From Cryptomeria japonica (Eukaryota; Streptophyta; Pinopsida; Cupressales; Cupressaceae): a stretch of 64,000 nt of DNA. The position numbers and the translations under genes were made by a program. A model generated the notes under the pieces. It ran no database searches and was not told the DNA's origin. It saw only the letters and a program-made list of their open reading frames with translations. Positions 36,001 to 47,389 of this stretch are shown here, piece after piece (position 1 is the first letter of the stretch; every line of letters starts with the position of its first letter). The stretch is from NCBI RefSeq assembly GCF_030272615.1, contig NC_081409.1:618311255-618375254 (forward strand). The letters are read 5' to 3'.

Positions 36001-37120
36001 TATTGAACAACCAGATGGATTTAGGCTATTAGAAGATATGGATATGGTTTGTAGACTAAAGAAGGCATTTTATGGACTCAAGAAAGCTCCTAGAGATTGG
36101 TATGCAAGGTTGGATAGGTATTTGTTATATAACTTTAGAAAAGTCACTACAAATAGTAATCTTTATTTCAAAGTTGAAGTTGACAAATTATTGATTGTTG
36201 TTGTGTATATTGATGATATCATATTTTGAGGAGATGATGATGTATATAAGAAGTTTGTATAATAAGTACAAAAGGAGTTTGAGATTTCTATGATAGGTGA
36301 GTTGTCATTTTCCCTTGGTCTTCAAGTTTATTAAAGAAGAAATTTTTATTTCTCATACCAAGTATATCAAGGAGTTGTTGAAGAAGTTTGAGATGCAAAA
36401 CTCTAAACTAGTTGCAACCCCTATGGCTATTGGTTGTAAGTTAAGAAAGGATTGCATGGATCTCCAAATGTTGAACAAAAAATATATAGATCTATGATTG
36501 GAGAATTATTGTATTTGATTGCTTCAAGGCTGGATATTATGTAGAATACATGTTTGGTTGCAAGATATCAAGCTAGTCCTATGTAATCTCATGATCAAGG
36601 AATGAGGAGGATATTTAGATATTTGAAAGGGACTCCATATTATGGATTATGATATTAGAAAGAGGATGATTTCACTTTGAAAGCATAAATAGATGTTGAT
36701 TGGGCTATATGTGTTGATGACAAGAGAAGTACAAGTGGTGGTGTTTTTATCTTAATAAGACTGAATTGGTCTCTTGGTTAAGTAAGAAATAAGAGTCATT
36801 GTCATTATATACTGTAGATGAAGTATGTATGACAAAAAAATATTGATGTACTCAAGCTATGTGGATGAAGAAAACTCTTAGTGATATTAATTTAAAATAT
36901 TATAAAAAAGATCCTATTATGTGTGATAATATAAGTGTTATTAAAATTTTAAAGAATCTAATAATGCATTCAAAGTCCAAACATATTATAATCTGGTAAC
37001 ATTTTAAGAGATAATGTTACAGAGAAGGAAGTTAGATTGGAGTATGTTCATACTAAAGAACAAATTGTGAATATCCTTACTAAGGCTTTGGTGAAGGATA
37101 CCATTGAGTATCTCTAGAAG
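33046..37120 (+). pseudogene. Element B gag-pol (decayed Copia polyprotein)
   Basis: gag: a SLPTEILESIKNGYSALANG block (33120-33389) and an LPKLYKPNKYFIEEI block. Protease: AWIIDSGSRNHI at about 34124, with the catalytic DSG. Integrase: WHKRMGHINFDNML at 34507 and a CGKFQLGN segment where the zinc ligands are partly lost; the catalytic core is fragmented up to 35300. RT: DFEETFSLVASMEVIR, VCRLKKAFYGLKKAPRDWYA and VVYIDDIIF (35858-36229), so the active site reads YIDD. RNase H: a decayed DKRSTSGG-like stretch at about 36720 and HSKSKHI at about 36967. At least a dozen stops and frame changes separate these pieces, so there is no functional product. Confidence 0.85.
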
Positions 37121-37401
37121 TAGTTGGGGGTTATTGCCCCTCCTTTAAACTAGATGCGTTTTGCTAATGCATCTATCTACAGGGAGTTCTAAATTTCATC
37201 TTTTTGTCCTAGATTGATGCAGTAACTACTCTCAGGGGAAGTAGTAGGTGGTGCAATTAGTAGTGCCATATTAGTAAGAGGAAGATAGACTATCATAGTT
37301 CCCTTTTTCATTTATGTCAAACGACAATATAGATACATATTGGGAGAGAGATTAGTTTCCAGTTCATTTTTCTTTTTGTTGATGGTGTGTTTTCTATCAA
37401 T

Positions 37402-37416
37402 GACAAAGGGGGAGAA
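37402..37416 (+). promoter_or_regulatory. Polypurine tract of element B
   Basis: GACAAAGGGGGAGAA directly before the TGTTGG start of the 3' LTR, the usual Copia arrangement. Confidence 0.8.
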
Positions 37417-38418
37417 TGTTGGAAACTTGATTTGTTGCATTGTGTTTTCATTGTTGTCAGCCTATCTTGTGTCATCATTGATGTTTTTGTGTGGTGTGGT
37501 ATGATATTGATATTGAGTTGTTTTCAAAAGGTTGGTGCACTAGAAGTTTCAATATGGAGGAAATTTTTTTTACTATCCTAGTGGAATAATGCTTCACATT
37601 CCTTTATTATATGATGATTATTTAGTATGGTTTTGGATATAATGTTCATGATCTATGAATGTTGTACTACCAAGTTTACACATCCTCTATTAGTTAGATG
37701 GTATATTTAGTTGTCGTTGTTCCTAATAGTTGTAGTCTATCCGAATTGGTGTGGAGAATGCTTGGCAGTTCTATAATGTGTATATTTAAGTGTTGTATCT
37801 TGGAGAACATGTTTTATTTTAGTGTTTTAGTTCATTTTTCTTATGATGGTATTATTGGCAAGTGAATTTATGATGTTTTAAATTCTATGTTGTTAACTAG
37901 TTTAGTTTCTAGTTGGGTGAGGTGGTTATCCTAAATGGATCATTCATTTTTGGTCAAAATATACTTTGGTGGTTGTGTATGGATATCGATATGGGTCTCA
38001 CCATGGTGTGTGTAGATTTGTATTGAGGCTTGTGCATAAGAAGATGGTTATTGGGCTGTTTGGTTGGCTTGCTACATTATTTATCTATATGTTTTATTTG
38101 GTGTTAAGCATGGAGGATGTGTTAGTGTGTATATTTTATTGGAATTGTTTGGGTAGGATATGTTGTGATGTGTTTCGGTCCCCTATATCTCCTAGAGTTG
38201 ACTAGCATGGGTGTTATACGTCTAGGTGGGATAATTTACATAATTATATATATTTAGTTTGTGGCTAACCTAGTATAGTATTTCAAGGATTTATCTTGTA
38301 TATATAAGAGTGTGAATAAGTGAGTTGAGTACGGGATGTATGTGAATTAATGTGAAGTGGATTTCAATGATGTGCAAGTAGATTTGGTATAGTAAAAGTG
38401 TGAAAGATAGTTGTAAAA
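37417..38418 (+). repeat. 3' LTR of element B (truncated on the right)
   Basis: Aligns with the first about 1030 bp of the 5' LTR, with many differences. The match ends around AAAGATAGTTGT (about 38406-38418). The missing LTR end is not found after the next element, so this is a truncation rather than a simple insertion. Confidence 0.8.
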
Positions 38419-39713
38419 GTTTCAAATGTCCCTATTGGAAAGAAGATTTGTAGCTTCTGGGTTGTTTAGTAGACAAAGATAATTCATGTAAAAATTATCT
38501 CGTGAATCTTAAGAAGATGTGGTGTTCTGGTCTAATTCCTAGTGTTGCCAGCACTCCTCGAGAGAGTTCCTCCTTTGGCAAAATAAGTTTGAAGAGAAGA
38601 GTTGCAATTCCTCTCTAGAACTGAAGAAGATGAAGAAAAGTAGAGAGAAGAAAGAAATAATTAACCTTGATGATTTGAAGCCTCCTAAAGAAGCTAAGAA
38701 AAAGGTGGCTAAAATTGAAGAACAAGAAGATAGTATGGGTGATGATGACCCTTGAAGGATAGCAAATATATTAAGTGTGCTTGAAGAAGAGGATGGTGTG
38801 AAGAAAATTGGAGATATGTGGCTTTCATGTCCATCTTATGATCAAGATAAAATTGAAGAAGTTTTAGTTTTTTATCTACTCGAGAACAACGTCACTTTAA
38901 ATAATCTTGTAGATATTTTACTAGATGCCATATTTGAATAGCTCAAAGATCATTTGAAGCAATCACCTGAAGAAATTGTTGAAAAAGATGAAGTACAAGA
39001 AGCTATGGAGAAAAGGTGTGCCAGTTCACAGAAAAAATATCAGAAAGCATAAAAGAAATGAGAGAATGTGTTGAAGGAGTGACCAAAGTGTATAACTATT
39101 ATCTTTGGTTGCCTACTGCTATTGAAAATTTCAAAGCTAAAATTCATTATGTTGAGTCTGAGTTGAACTTTGTTGGTAGAAAAATTGATATTTATAGTGA
39201 TAAAGATGGTGCATAGAGAAAAAAGATAATCTTTTTACAATTTGAGCTTATATCAATCCAAAGACAATGAGAAGATGTAGTGAATACTTTTTGGAAAGTA
39301 AATAAGATAGTTGAGGCTATATTGGAACATATTTCCAGTCTCCTTGTTGAAGCAGAAGTGTGAGCAAAATTCTTTCATACTGGATAACTTATTTGCTGTT
39401 ATTGACTTGTTGGTGGAAAACAAAAAAATATGTGTAAATGTCAAAATGGTTGTGAATTCCTGGATGACCTCTCTTCTGAAACTTAAAGAGAGGTATAAGA
39501 GAATTTTCCATGTGAAGTGAAATTGAAACATCTTTTTGGGGAGCATAGCTCTTTTTTTGGTAACCTTTTTTGTTGTTAACCTTTGTCCTTGATGTCAAAG
39601 GGGGAGAGATATGGAATAGATGTATAGATAAAGAAGAGAGTTGAGAATCAGTATGCAAGGGAGATAAAGGTAAGGAGAAGCAAGTGAGAAAGGAATATGT
39701 GTTTTTCCATCAA
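38419..39713 (+). pseudogene. Coiled-coil extra ORF at the 3' end of a second Copia-like element (decayed)
   Basis: The translation is lysine/glutamate-rich: INLDDLKPPKEAKKKVAKIE, a DMWLSCPSYDQDKIEEVLV block, LDAIFE and DHLKQSPEEIVEKDEV, then DNLFAVIDLLVENKKICVN near 39380-39440. Four or more stops break it. No known enzyme domain is present. The position, after pol and before a purine tract and LTR, is that of the extra or 'env-like' ORF of some Copia elements. Homology to any described extra ORF is not shown. A purine tract (TCAAAGGGGGAGAGA) at 39594-39609 overlaps its end. Confidence 0.5.
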
Positions 39714-39714
39714 T

Positions 39715-39729
39715 GACAAATAGGGAGAT
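39715..39729 (+). promoter_or_regulatory. Polypurine tract before Copia-like LTR
   Basis: GACAAATAGGGAGAT lies directly before a TGTTAG LTR start, a mutated version of the tract seen in element B. A second, better tract lies at 39594-39609. Confidence 0.65.
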
Positions 39730-40968
39730 TGTTAGAAAAGTATGTCTAGTTGTGATTGATGTCGAATTCGGTGATCTGAATTGGTCTAGATATAATAAGA
39801 TAGTGTATGTATGTATTAAGGTGCTATAAAATAGTAGAATATAGGTATGCATGTATGAAGGTGATGAAAAATAGTGGAAGATAGGTATGCATGTATGAAG
39901 ATAAAGAACCTTGTTGTCATGTTAGGAAGTTAGTGTTGTAGTGATAGTTATCACAGATGCATTACACTTTTTGCAAATGTGTTTTTTAGAAGGTCGATGC
40001 TTCAAAAAAATGTGTTGATAGTATGTGGATATATTTTTCATATTGATTGAGTGATGGAATCGGTTGTGGAAATTGAATTTAGTGCTCCAGAAGTTGTGCT
40101 ATAGAAGTGTATTCAGCGATGATGGTGTTCGATAATGTTTGTAGCGCTCTGTATTCATCCGTATTTTGGTTTCCAATGATGATCTTTTGGAAATACATTG
40201 TTCATGAACTTAATTGCTTTGTGTGAAGTTGGATTACATTTTTGTGCTTTGGAATCATGCTTGTGAAAGTTCAAGGGTATGATCATTCCAAGTCTATCCG
40301 ACCTTGGATGTTTTTCTTTTTCTTTTTTGCTCCGGCAAATGTAATGTGTGATCTGACTAATGGAGAAGTATTCTTTGGAAACGTTTTCTTGAAGCTGACT
40401 TAATGCATATACCTATATTATGGTTTTATTGGTATGTAGAGAGACAAAGAGAGTGTTCATGTGTTGTGGTCACTGAATGTATTAAGGGTGTGTGAAGAAG
40501 GTAGAATTGGAGTGAAAATGTGTGATTAGAGAAACTGGATCGCAAAAGATTTACAATGATTCTTGACTGCATCTACTGCAAGTAGTTGTTTAGATCCTTG
40601 ACCTTATCAAGAACTGAACCTATGCATATGTAGAAGCAATTTTCTCAGTTTATATTTGTTTCTATCTCTTTGCAGTTAGCCTTCTAGAAGTAACTCATTG
40701 TAATTTGGATAGTGAGCCTTGTAATCTCATATAACTAGTTATATTATATTGAGAGTGAACCCTCTCCATGGTTTTTCCAATTTGGGTTTTCCATGTACAA
40801 AAATATGGTGTCTCTCTTATGGTTGTGTATCTCTTGCATTTCAATTATTTTGCATGAAATACTTTTGTGCTAATTATTTTTTGAGAATTAAATAAGCTTT
40901 AGAAGTTCAGTTTTTAAAAAGGGAATACTGCTTCACCCCACCCCCACAGTATTCCAAACTGTTCAACA
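39730..40968 (+). repeat. 3' LTR of the second Copia-like element (1239 bp)
   Basis: Begins TGTTAGAAAAG after a polypurine tract and ends CTGTTCAACA. The right half contains a CATGGTTTTTCC and GGGTTTTCCATGTA pair and a CACCCCACCCCCACAG stretch, as in other Copia LTRs here. A 40-50-bp unit with GGTATGCATGTATGAAG is duplicated at about 39830-39900. No matching 5' LTR lies in the window, so the element is 5'-truncated. Confidence 0.65.
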
Positions 40969-41450
40969 ATAGGTTGTGTAGTAGTTTTTCTTGATATATT
41001 AGCCTTTTGACCTCCCCCAAGTTACCTTCAGTAACCGTATGAATCTTATTGGACTCTCTTTATAACTGGTGTTTCATGAACCACTAGGTTAGTAGTTGTG
41101 GATGGTCTTGTAGAAGGAGGTTACTTCTTCTCGCTTGAAGTTTTTTCTTTTGTTGATGATAAACTTATACTTGTGACATAGGATCCATTCAATGTGGAAT
41201 TTAAATCCACTCTTGAGGCCTTTCAACCATGTTTCTTTCCCTAGCAACCATATCTTTAATTTCTACAATCTAAGGGTCTATATTGAATATGGGAATGTTG
41301 TAAACCTTTGTGACTTGTATGAGGGGTGTAATCAACTTTCATCATCTTTATTTATAGCTATTTTAAGGATCCATATTCTCAAAGCCAAGTTAACAATATT
41401 TAAATCTATATTTAAATAATCTCTTGTTTTTTTAAGTGAAAGGAAAGATG

Positions 41451-42781
41451 TGTTGGATATTGTTGCTGCTAGGATATGCTTTTGATAAAGATAAACAGGT
41501 TTTATAGGGACATGAAACCCAGAGTATTACAAGTCAAGCCCAGCCGCTAGGATATATTGTTTCCCATTGATGTCAACATATTTCTTTGTTTTGGTGTTAC
41601 AAATAATTGGTTTTAGTGATTTGGAATTCTTCTTAATTATATCACTTGATCTAGTGATTGCATTTGAGGTTTCTGATTCTTCTATTCAGTGGCTGGTAGA
41701 GTATTTGTTTATTCGGTGAGCTCCGGTATGATGACATCTTGTCTTATAGATTTTGGATAATGTTTTGGATGTTTGTGTGTATCTTCATGTTAAGTGGTTC
41801 ATGATTTGATGCTTTGGAAGCTATCTTTTTTTTATGAGTTGTTGTTGTTGAGTGTTCTTGAATGTTAGCGTGTTGATCAACAAAGATTTGCATAAGTGGT
41901 GTTGGTGCAACTATTATGGATAATTCAAATATGATTTTGGTGTTTCCTAATCATGTCCTATTTGTCTTGGTGATACACATTAATTATTGTGTGAGTTTTG
42001 GGTTATTTTCATGATCAGGTGATGTTTTTCATGTTATGCGGTATTTTGGTGGTGTAACGTGTTGCGGTTGGTCTTGGTGTGATTTATGATGGTGATGAGA
42101 GTTTGGAGATTTGATTTAGATCCATGTTATGTTATTCATTTTATTATATTGGTCTACTGGCTGATTTGTGTATCGTATGATGTAACTTTGTAATTAGGTG
42201 TTATGGGTTTGGCTGACCTTGTAGTCAAGGTTGATGAATTATATAAATGGGTGTAATATTCATGTAATTTGGTGTCGAGGAGTTGAGTTTGAATTATCAG
42301 TGAATGGTGTATGTGCGATCAAGAGAAATTATCTTTCAGTGTGGTGTGTAGAGCAAACATTGGTGCAAAGAAGACATTTGTGCTTAACCAAAACTGCAAT
42401 CAAGCATTAGAAGATGCTATTATTGCAATTTATTCTTTCTAAATTGTAGTTCAAATCTAATTGTAAGCTAGTAAACCTTCTCTTAGGGTTGGAGCCTTCT
42501 AGGTCATTGTAATTTGAGCAGTGAGCTCTAGGCAGTGTACCTAAATCCATGTGCATTCCCCATTGTAATATTTACACATACTACTGCAGAGTATTATCTC
42601 ATTGTGGTTTTTCCCTCAACTAGATTTTCCACATCAAAAATATTGGTGTTATGTGTTTTGTTGTTATTACTCTATCTTTCCTTTTACTGCAGATGATCTG
42701 AACAAAGATTGTGCTTAATTGTTTTAATCCAAGGAAAACTAATTCATCCCCCTCTTAGTTTTCTTTCTTGTTGTTGCCAAT
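41451..42781 (+). repeat. Third Copia-type LTR, probably solo
   Basis: Begins TGTTGGATATTG and shows in order the GTGGTTTTTCCC and AGATTTTCCACATC pair, then a pyrimidine-rich end (CATCCCCCTCTTAG). A six-base direct repeat AAGATG lies at 41445-41450 and 42782-42787. No gag, pol or partner LTR adjoins it. The exact right end is uncertain because the expected CA end (CCA, 42779) is two bases short of the repeat. Confidence 0.5.
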
Positions 42782-42787
42782 AAGATG

Positions 42788-44197
42788 CCTATATATATGA
42801 ATAAAATATATAAAAAATACAAAATAAACTATTTTTTATTCTTACTAGCCATAATTGAACCTTCAAACCCATAACCCTTTACAAGACCATAACCCTATCA
42901 TACTATTGAGAAATTACATTTTTTACCCATACTATACCATACTAACCCAAAGTAAACTATAACAGATTGACAAAAATACCCATATATGTTTCCAGTCATT
43001 ACATAGCCTTCTTAGTATACACTGAATCTCAATTCTAGCATGGTCTCGGTAGCATTCATAACAGAGATGTATACACTTCCACTTAGAAAAAATGCCACTG
43101 ATTTGTCCTTGAACCTTCTAGAAATCATATGCCTGGACTCAAAAAACCTTCAAAGATAGCAGGAGGCTGATAGAGGGTAATCTTCATTGAAGCCTAGCCA
43201 AAAAAAAATGATGCACATCACAAATTTATCACAGTTTCTATATGATACATATCAGTATATGATATGTTATATAATTCCTAATAATGTAGGTTTCCTATAG
43301 GGGCAACTTCAATTTGAACTTGAGTCACCCTCCATCTCTGTGATCTCATCCAAAATTTAAAACCCTTTTCCATATCCATAAAACTGTAAAACACTAATTA
43401 CTAGGCCTCCATATGCATACTTGAATCACCCTCTCTAATTTGTGCACACCCTCATGAATGGTTAGTGAAAATGATTCTATGAATTTGTATTGAATGGCCG
43501 CAACATAAACTAGGCCATGTTTGACGATGTCACCATATGAATCTTCATGATCAACTACATTACCAATGTGTAGTGGAGATGAAAATGAGAGTTTGAAAGA
43601 TAAGAACATGATGCTATTGAAAGCCATGAATCCCTTTGAAGCATTCTTCCCTTTCTATATAGAGAAAGGGCTTGTTTCACATCTCCTAGACATAAAGATT
43701 ATCTCCACTATAAATAATTGGTAGGGATGTGATCAACACCAATAAAGTTTTGAAATTGGATCTACTACAACTACCACTGACATCCCAAATTTTAAGAGTA
43801 TACTAGATTGATGAAGCCATTCCTTAAAGAGTTAGAGATATAGTCAAGACTGGGAATGAACACAATGGAATAGAGGAACTTGCCTCATTAATTAATTGAT
43901 ACTACCCATGTTAGAAACAGAACATGAGCAGTAGACATAAATTGGATATCTAGTTAGACATGTGTGATGAGTCTAAAACATCAACCATGTAAGGAAACTG
44001 ATCTCTATCACTGCCCTAATGTCATGGGTAATGACACCATCTGCCATTGCCCTTCGGCTGAATGCTGCTGCCATCTTGCCTCCTACACGATCCCCTGGTG
44101 CGGCTGATGTCCTCTTGGTGGTTCCTGTTCGTGATGCCGGTGGTGTTTCCCCTCAACGTGCAGTGAATGGGGGTTCTGCGGGGGTCCTGTCTGTGCT
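42788..44197. other. Intergenic DNA before LINE ORF1
   Basis: AT-rich, with no recognised coding domain. From about 43990 it turns GC-richer and probably belongs to the 5' part of the LINE that follows. A 77-codon minus-strand frame at 43394-43627 has no recognisable domain. Confidence 0.45.
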
Positions 44198-45576
44198 ATG
44201 GCAGGAGGTTCAGGGGGTTCTTCGCCTCTTGCTTCAGTTGCTCGACTACCACCCTTAGCCTGGACCTCACCCTCTTTGGGGGTGCATACTAAGACTGCTT
44301 CACCTCCTGGGGGTAACTTTGCTGGGGTGAAGTTGAAGGTTGCCCATGTGGCTGAACCTTGTAGGTCCAAGACTGATAAGCACTTTCCATTAATACGGTA
44401 GATGGTGATTCAGTGCCTTCAGCGCCCTCAACCGCGGATCGGGCTTCCCGTGGCTTGGGGCTTGTGGTTGTTCCCATGTGAAAACCCTTGGCTTTTAGGG
44501 TGTCTGTTGACACTAAAAAGGAATCATCCACAACTCCTCTATGTTTGAGTCTCATGGACTGATTTGTAGATTTCAGGGCTTTTGGCCAAGCCTTCCTCAA
44601 CTGTATACCTGAATTTCCCAAAGATGGGAACGGATCTTAAAGTTAACATCTTTCCTTTAGATAAAGGTTTTTTCAATGCTAAAATTGAAAATGCAGAGGA
44701 TAGATCTAAAATTTTATGTAACAATCCTTTCAGCTGGGAGGATAAATTATTTTTGATGGTTAAGCCCTGGTTCTTGGATTTTAACCCATCTACTGATTCA
44801 TTTAATGATATTTCTATCTAGGTTAGGCTCCCTTACCTTCCCCTTCATCTTTGGATGAACTCTCTGCTAAAGGAGGTGGGGGAGGCTTTAGGTGAATTCC
44901 TAATGATTGATAAGGATTGTTACCATATTTATCATTCTACTTATGCTCGGATTTTGGTTAACACTGATGTGTCTAATGGGCTCCTAGCTGAGATTGAGAT
45001 TGAATCTTCCTTGGGATCCTAGGTCCAACTGCTCAACTTTGAGGGTATCCCTTCAGATGTCAAAAGTGCTTCCAGACTGGGCATGTTGATGCACGGTGTG
45101 AAACAAATAAAAAGAAAAAAAGATTTGTTTCTTGGTTGAAGGGTGCCTCCTTTGAACACTACTTTGTTCGAAAGAAAAGCTTCTCCCAAGTGGTTGTGTA
45201 GGTTCCTCAGGCTAATGTTGCTGCCTCTAGTTGAGATTTTTCTCCACCTTAGGTGTGTGTGGATGGATTTGATGGCATCCCGATTGATTATTTGAAGGAT
45301 GCTCGATCTTCTCCCTTGGTGGCTCACCTTCCCGCTTCCCCGATTGCTACTGGATCTTTGTTTGATTCTAAGATTTCTACTATCCCTGCCTCACTAGATG
45401 CTGCCTCTGTTCCTCCTGATGATGGGAGGTCCTCTTTTTTGGACCTGCTTTCTTGGCAAAAGTCTGCTGCTAGGGTTGAGGAGGGATGGATTACCATTAT
45501 AAGTAAGAAATATAAATCATCCCATTCCTCTTTTTATATGACCCTTCGATCCCACAAGGGCAGGCAAAATTCTTGA
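44198..45576 (+). pseudogene. LINE (L1-type) ORF1: DUF4283-like domain and CCHC zinc knuckle, decayed
   Basis: The likely start is the ATG at 44198 (MAGGSGGSSPLASVAR). The middle (44582-45000) reads FPLDKGFFNAKI, NNPFSWEDKLFLMVKPWFLD, FNPSTDSFN and RLPYLPLHLW, then GEALGEFLMIDKD and STYARILVNTDVS, the landmarks of the DUF4283-type RNA-binding domain of plant LINE ORF1. Around 45050 another frame gives CQKCFQTGHVDARC, a CX2CX4HX4C zinc knuckle, so a frameshift separates it from the DUF4283 part. The tail ends EEGWITIISKKYKSS and a TLRSHKGR-type end before a stop at 45574-45576. Such proteins coat the LINE RNA. Stops and frameshifts make it a pseudogene. ORF2 (endonuclease, RT) does not follow. 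Confidence 0.8.
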
Positions 45577-45830
45577 GCTATCTTGATAGGGTGGGGGCTG
45601 CTGGTTCTTATAGCCTATTGATTTTTTGTTGGGGGTCCTTCTTGTGTTGTACCCCATCTCTTGTATGGCTGTGTCGAGTCTCATTTGTGTTCTGTTTCTT
45701 TGGATGAACTTTCATGCTTATCTTTTGGTTCGAGTTGCAGGACCCTCCAAAACCTGTTTTGTATAGGGTTTCAGGTCCCCTCAAAAGTTGTTTTCCTTTA
45801 ATTAAAAACATAGCATTATCAATCAAATCG
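45577..45830 (+). other. Apparent LINE 3' end directly after ORF1
   Basis: About 250 bp after ORF1 the sequence runs through GGTTTCAGGTCCCCTC and TTCCTTTAATTAAAAACA, which looks like the 3' end of a plant LINE. There is no space for the usual ORF2 of more than 3 kb. Either ORF2 was deleted or the copy derives from an ORF1-only form. Confidence 0.45.
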
Positions 45831-45874
45831 AGGTAATTGTTTAACTACACTTCATCACCACGAATGTCCACTTC

Positions 45875-46300
45875 ATTTTTCATAACCTAAGCTAGCTAGT
45901 TGATCTACTGACCTATTACCCTCTCTATATGTGTGGGATATTTGATAAGAATCAAATTCATCCAAGAGATTCTAAACTAATTGCAAAAAATACTTTAATT
46001 GCCAATTGTGACATATTCTAAATTTGCAAGCATTGATTATTATGAGGAACATTTAATATGAATATTCGTAATCTAAAGCTCTCAAGCTAGCTGAAGACCA
46101 TGAAGTAAGGCCATTGATTCAGCAAAGTTATTGGTTCCTATAGGAAAACTGACTGATTTTACTGCCTCTACATAACTGGGAGGATTTCTAATATAGACTC
46201 CTGCACCTGAAACCCTCAAATTTCCCTTGATATTCCACTTGTGGCTAATGTCTAAAATAGGCCCCAATGATTGGTACATTTTCTCCAATAGGATCAAACC
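45875..46300 (-). pseudogene. RNase H domain fragment of a LINE-type reverse transcriptase (opposite strand)
   Basis: The minus-strand frame from 46297 gives VSGAGVYIRNPPSYVEAV and PIGTNNFAESMALLHGLQLA. After a frame change it gives LLDEFDSYQISHTYREGNR and SVDQLASLGYE. These match the start, middle (Glu of NNFAE) and end (Asp of SVDQLA) of the RNase H domain at the C-terminus of plant LINE ORF2 proteins. The first catalytic Asp is lost. It is on the strand opposite to the neighbouring LINE ORF1 and therefore not part of that copy. Element C inserted about 185 bp upstream of it. Confidence 0.7.
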
Positions 46301-46485
46301 TATTTCTTGTCACTAACAAAGGATTTAATGAGTATTTCAAAATCTCTAACTCCACACCTCTAGCATTTTTCATATATAGGTGTGTGCATGCGCCTACTTT
46401 GATTGGAAAGATAAAACATGGCTTATGCATGTTAAAAATTAATTTATGTGTATCATGTACTTATTTGCATCATTCTAGTACAACC

Positions 46486-47123
46486 TGTAATTTTATACCC
46501 TAGGTATGTTAATCAGATTTATATGATTGCTTATGCCCTAGATTGTAATCAGATTTGTAGTATTTTAATAAGCCAACATTCAGTAAAATCAGAAATAAAA
46601 AATAGGAGACAAACACACATACCCTGGGAAAACCTCCAAGGAGGAAAAACCCAGCATGAAAGACCCACAGGTTAGATCTATATTCTCCTCTAAATCATAA
46701 GTACAATACTTAGCTTGAATCTGATCTTCACATATCAGATCTGTCCCTTTGCATGCTTCAAAACTGCATCAAAATACACTATGTCCTCTTGGACAATTTC
46801 GCACAAGTCTGGATAACTTCACACTGTTCCTTGAGAATTCGCACCTTAGCAGCAGAGCTCATTCACTTTTACTTGAGATTGAATTGATGCATTTGACTTG
46901 TGAAATGCCCTTTATTTTTATGCGCTTTTAACCTTTATTTCCAAGTCGGCCTCCTTTAGGTTTTGGCACCAATATTACTATGGCATGAGTATTTGGGATA
47001 ACATGAGAGATAGGGTTGGGCCTAGACTTGGGGTCACGTTACCCTTTAGGTCCTAGACCTAAAAGGGTTCGGATGTTGCCTTAAGGCAATCCGAACCCTA
47101 TATATCCCTAGTTACAAACAACA
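46486..47123 (-). repeat. 3' LTR of element C
   Basis: On the minus strand it runs TGTTGTTTGTAAC...AAAATTACA, with TG...CA ends. A TATATA lies within the first 30 bases, and two near-perfect hairpins (47064-47099 and 47042-47067) follow it. It is paired with 51452-52090. Confidence 0.93.
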
Positions 47124-47132
47124 CTCCCTCTT
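47124..47132 (-). promoter_or_regulatory. Polypurine tract of element C
   Basis: Minus-strand AAGAGGGAG abuts the 3' LTR start. Confidence 0.75.
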
Positions 47133-47178
47133 AACTAGGGAAGAGGAGAATACATAATCTAAACCTTTAGAGTTCCAT

Positions 47179-47315
47179 CTAGCACACAAGCATAGAATTA
47201 CATCTTCCACCTAGCACACAAGCATAGGATGGTTCTAGCACACAAGCATAGAAAGTGTAATACACAAGTGGGTCTTTACATAATTACAATCATCCATCTA
47301 GCACACAAGCATAGA
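47179..47315 (-). repeat. Four copies of a 17-bp word in the 3' UTR of element C
   Basis: CTAGCACACAAGCATAG (plus-strand reading) occurs four times at uneven spacing from about 47179, 47211, 47234 and 47298. A weaker fifth version (GCACACAAGCAAAG) lies at about 47335. They lie between the end of pol and the polypurine tract. Confidence 0.8.
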
Positions 47316-47389
47316 TTGGACACAATTCATTATTGCACACAAGCAAAGAGTGATTCAAAGTGCTGCAGATAGACTCACTAAGATTGTAA

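Larger units (their letters stand above)
31494..38418 (+). mobile_element. Element B: decayed Copia retrotransposon
   Basis: 5' LTR 31494-32992, primer site, gag-pol remains, polypurine tract, and a 3' LTR from 37417 that is cut off at about 38418. Domain order protease, integrase, RT, RNase H identifies Copia. The LTRs are clearly related but differ by many substitutions and small indels, so the insertion is old. gag-pol is broken by numerous stops. The 3' LTR loses its last about 470 bp where another Copia-like fragment begins. Confidence 0.85.

Noticed and set aside
43394-43627. 77-codon minus-strand frame with a protein-like composition
   Set aside because: No domain, no convincing splice context and no supporting neighbour; could be an exon fragment but nothing supports it.
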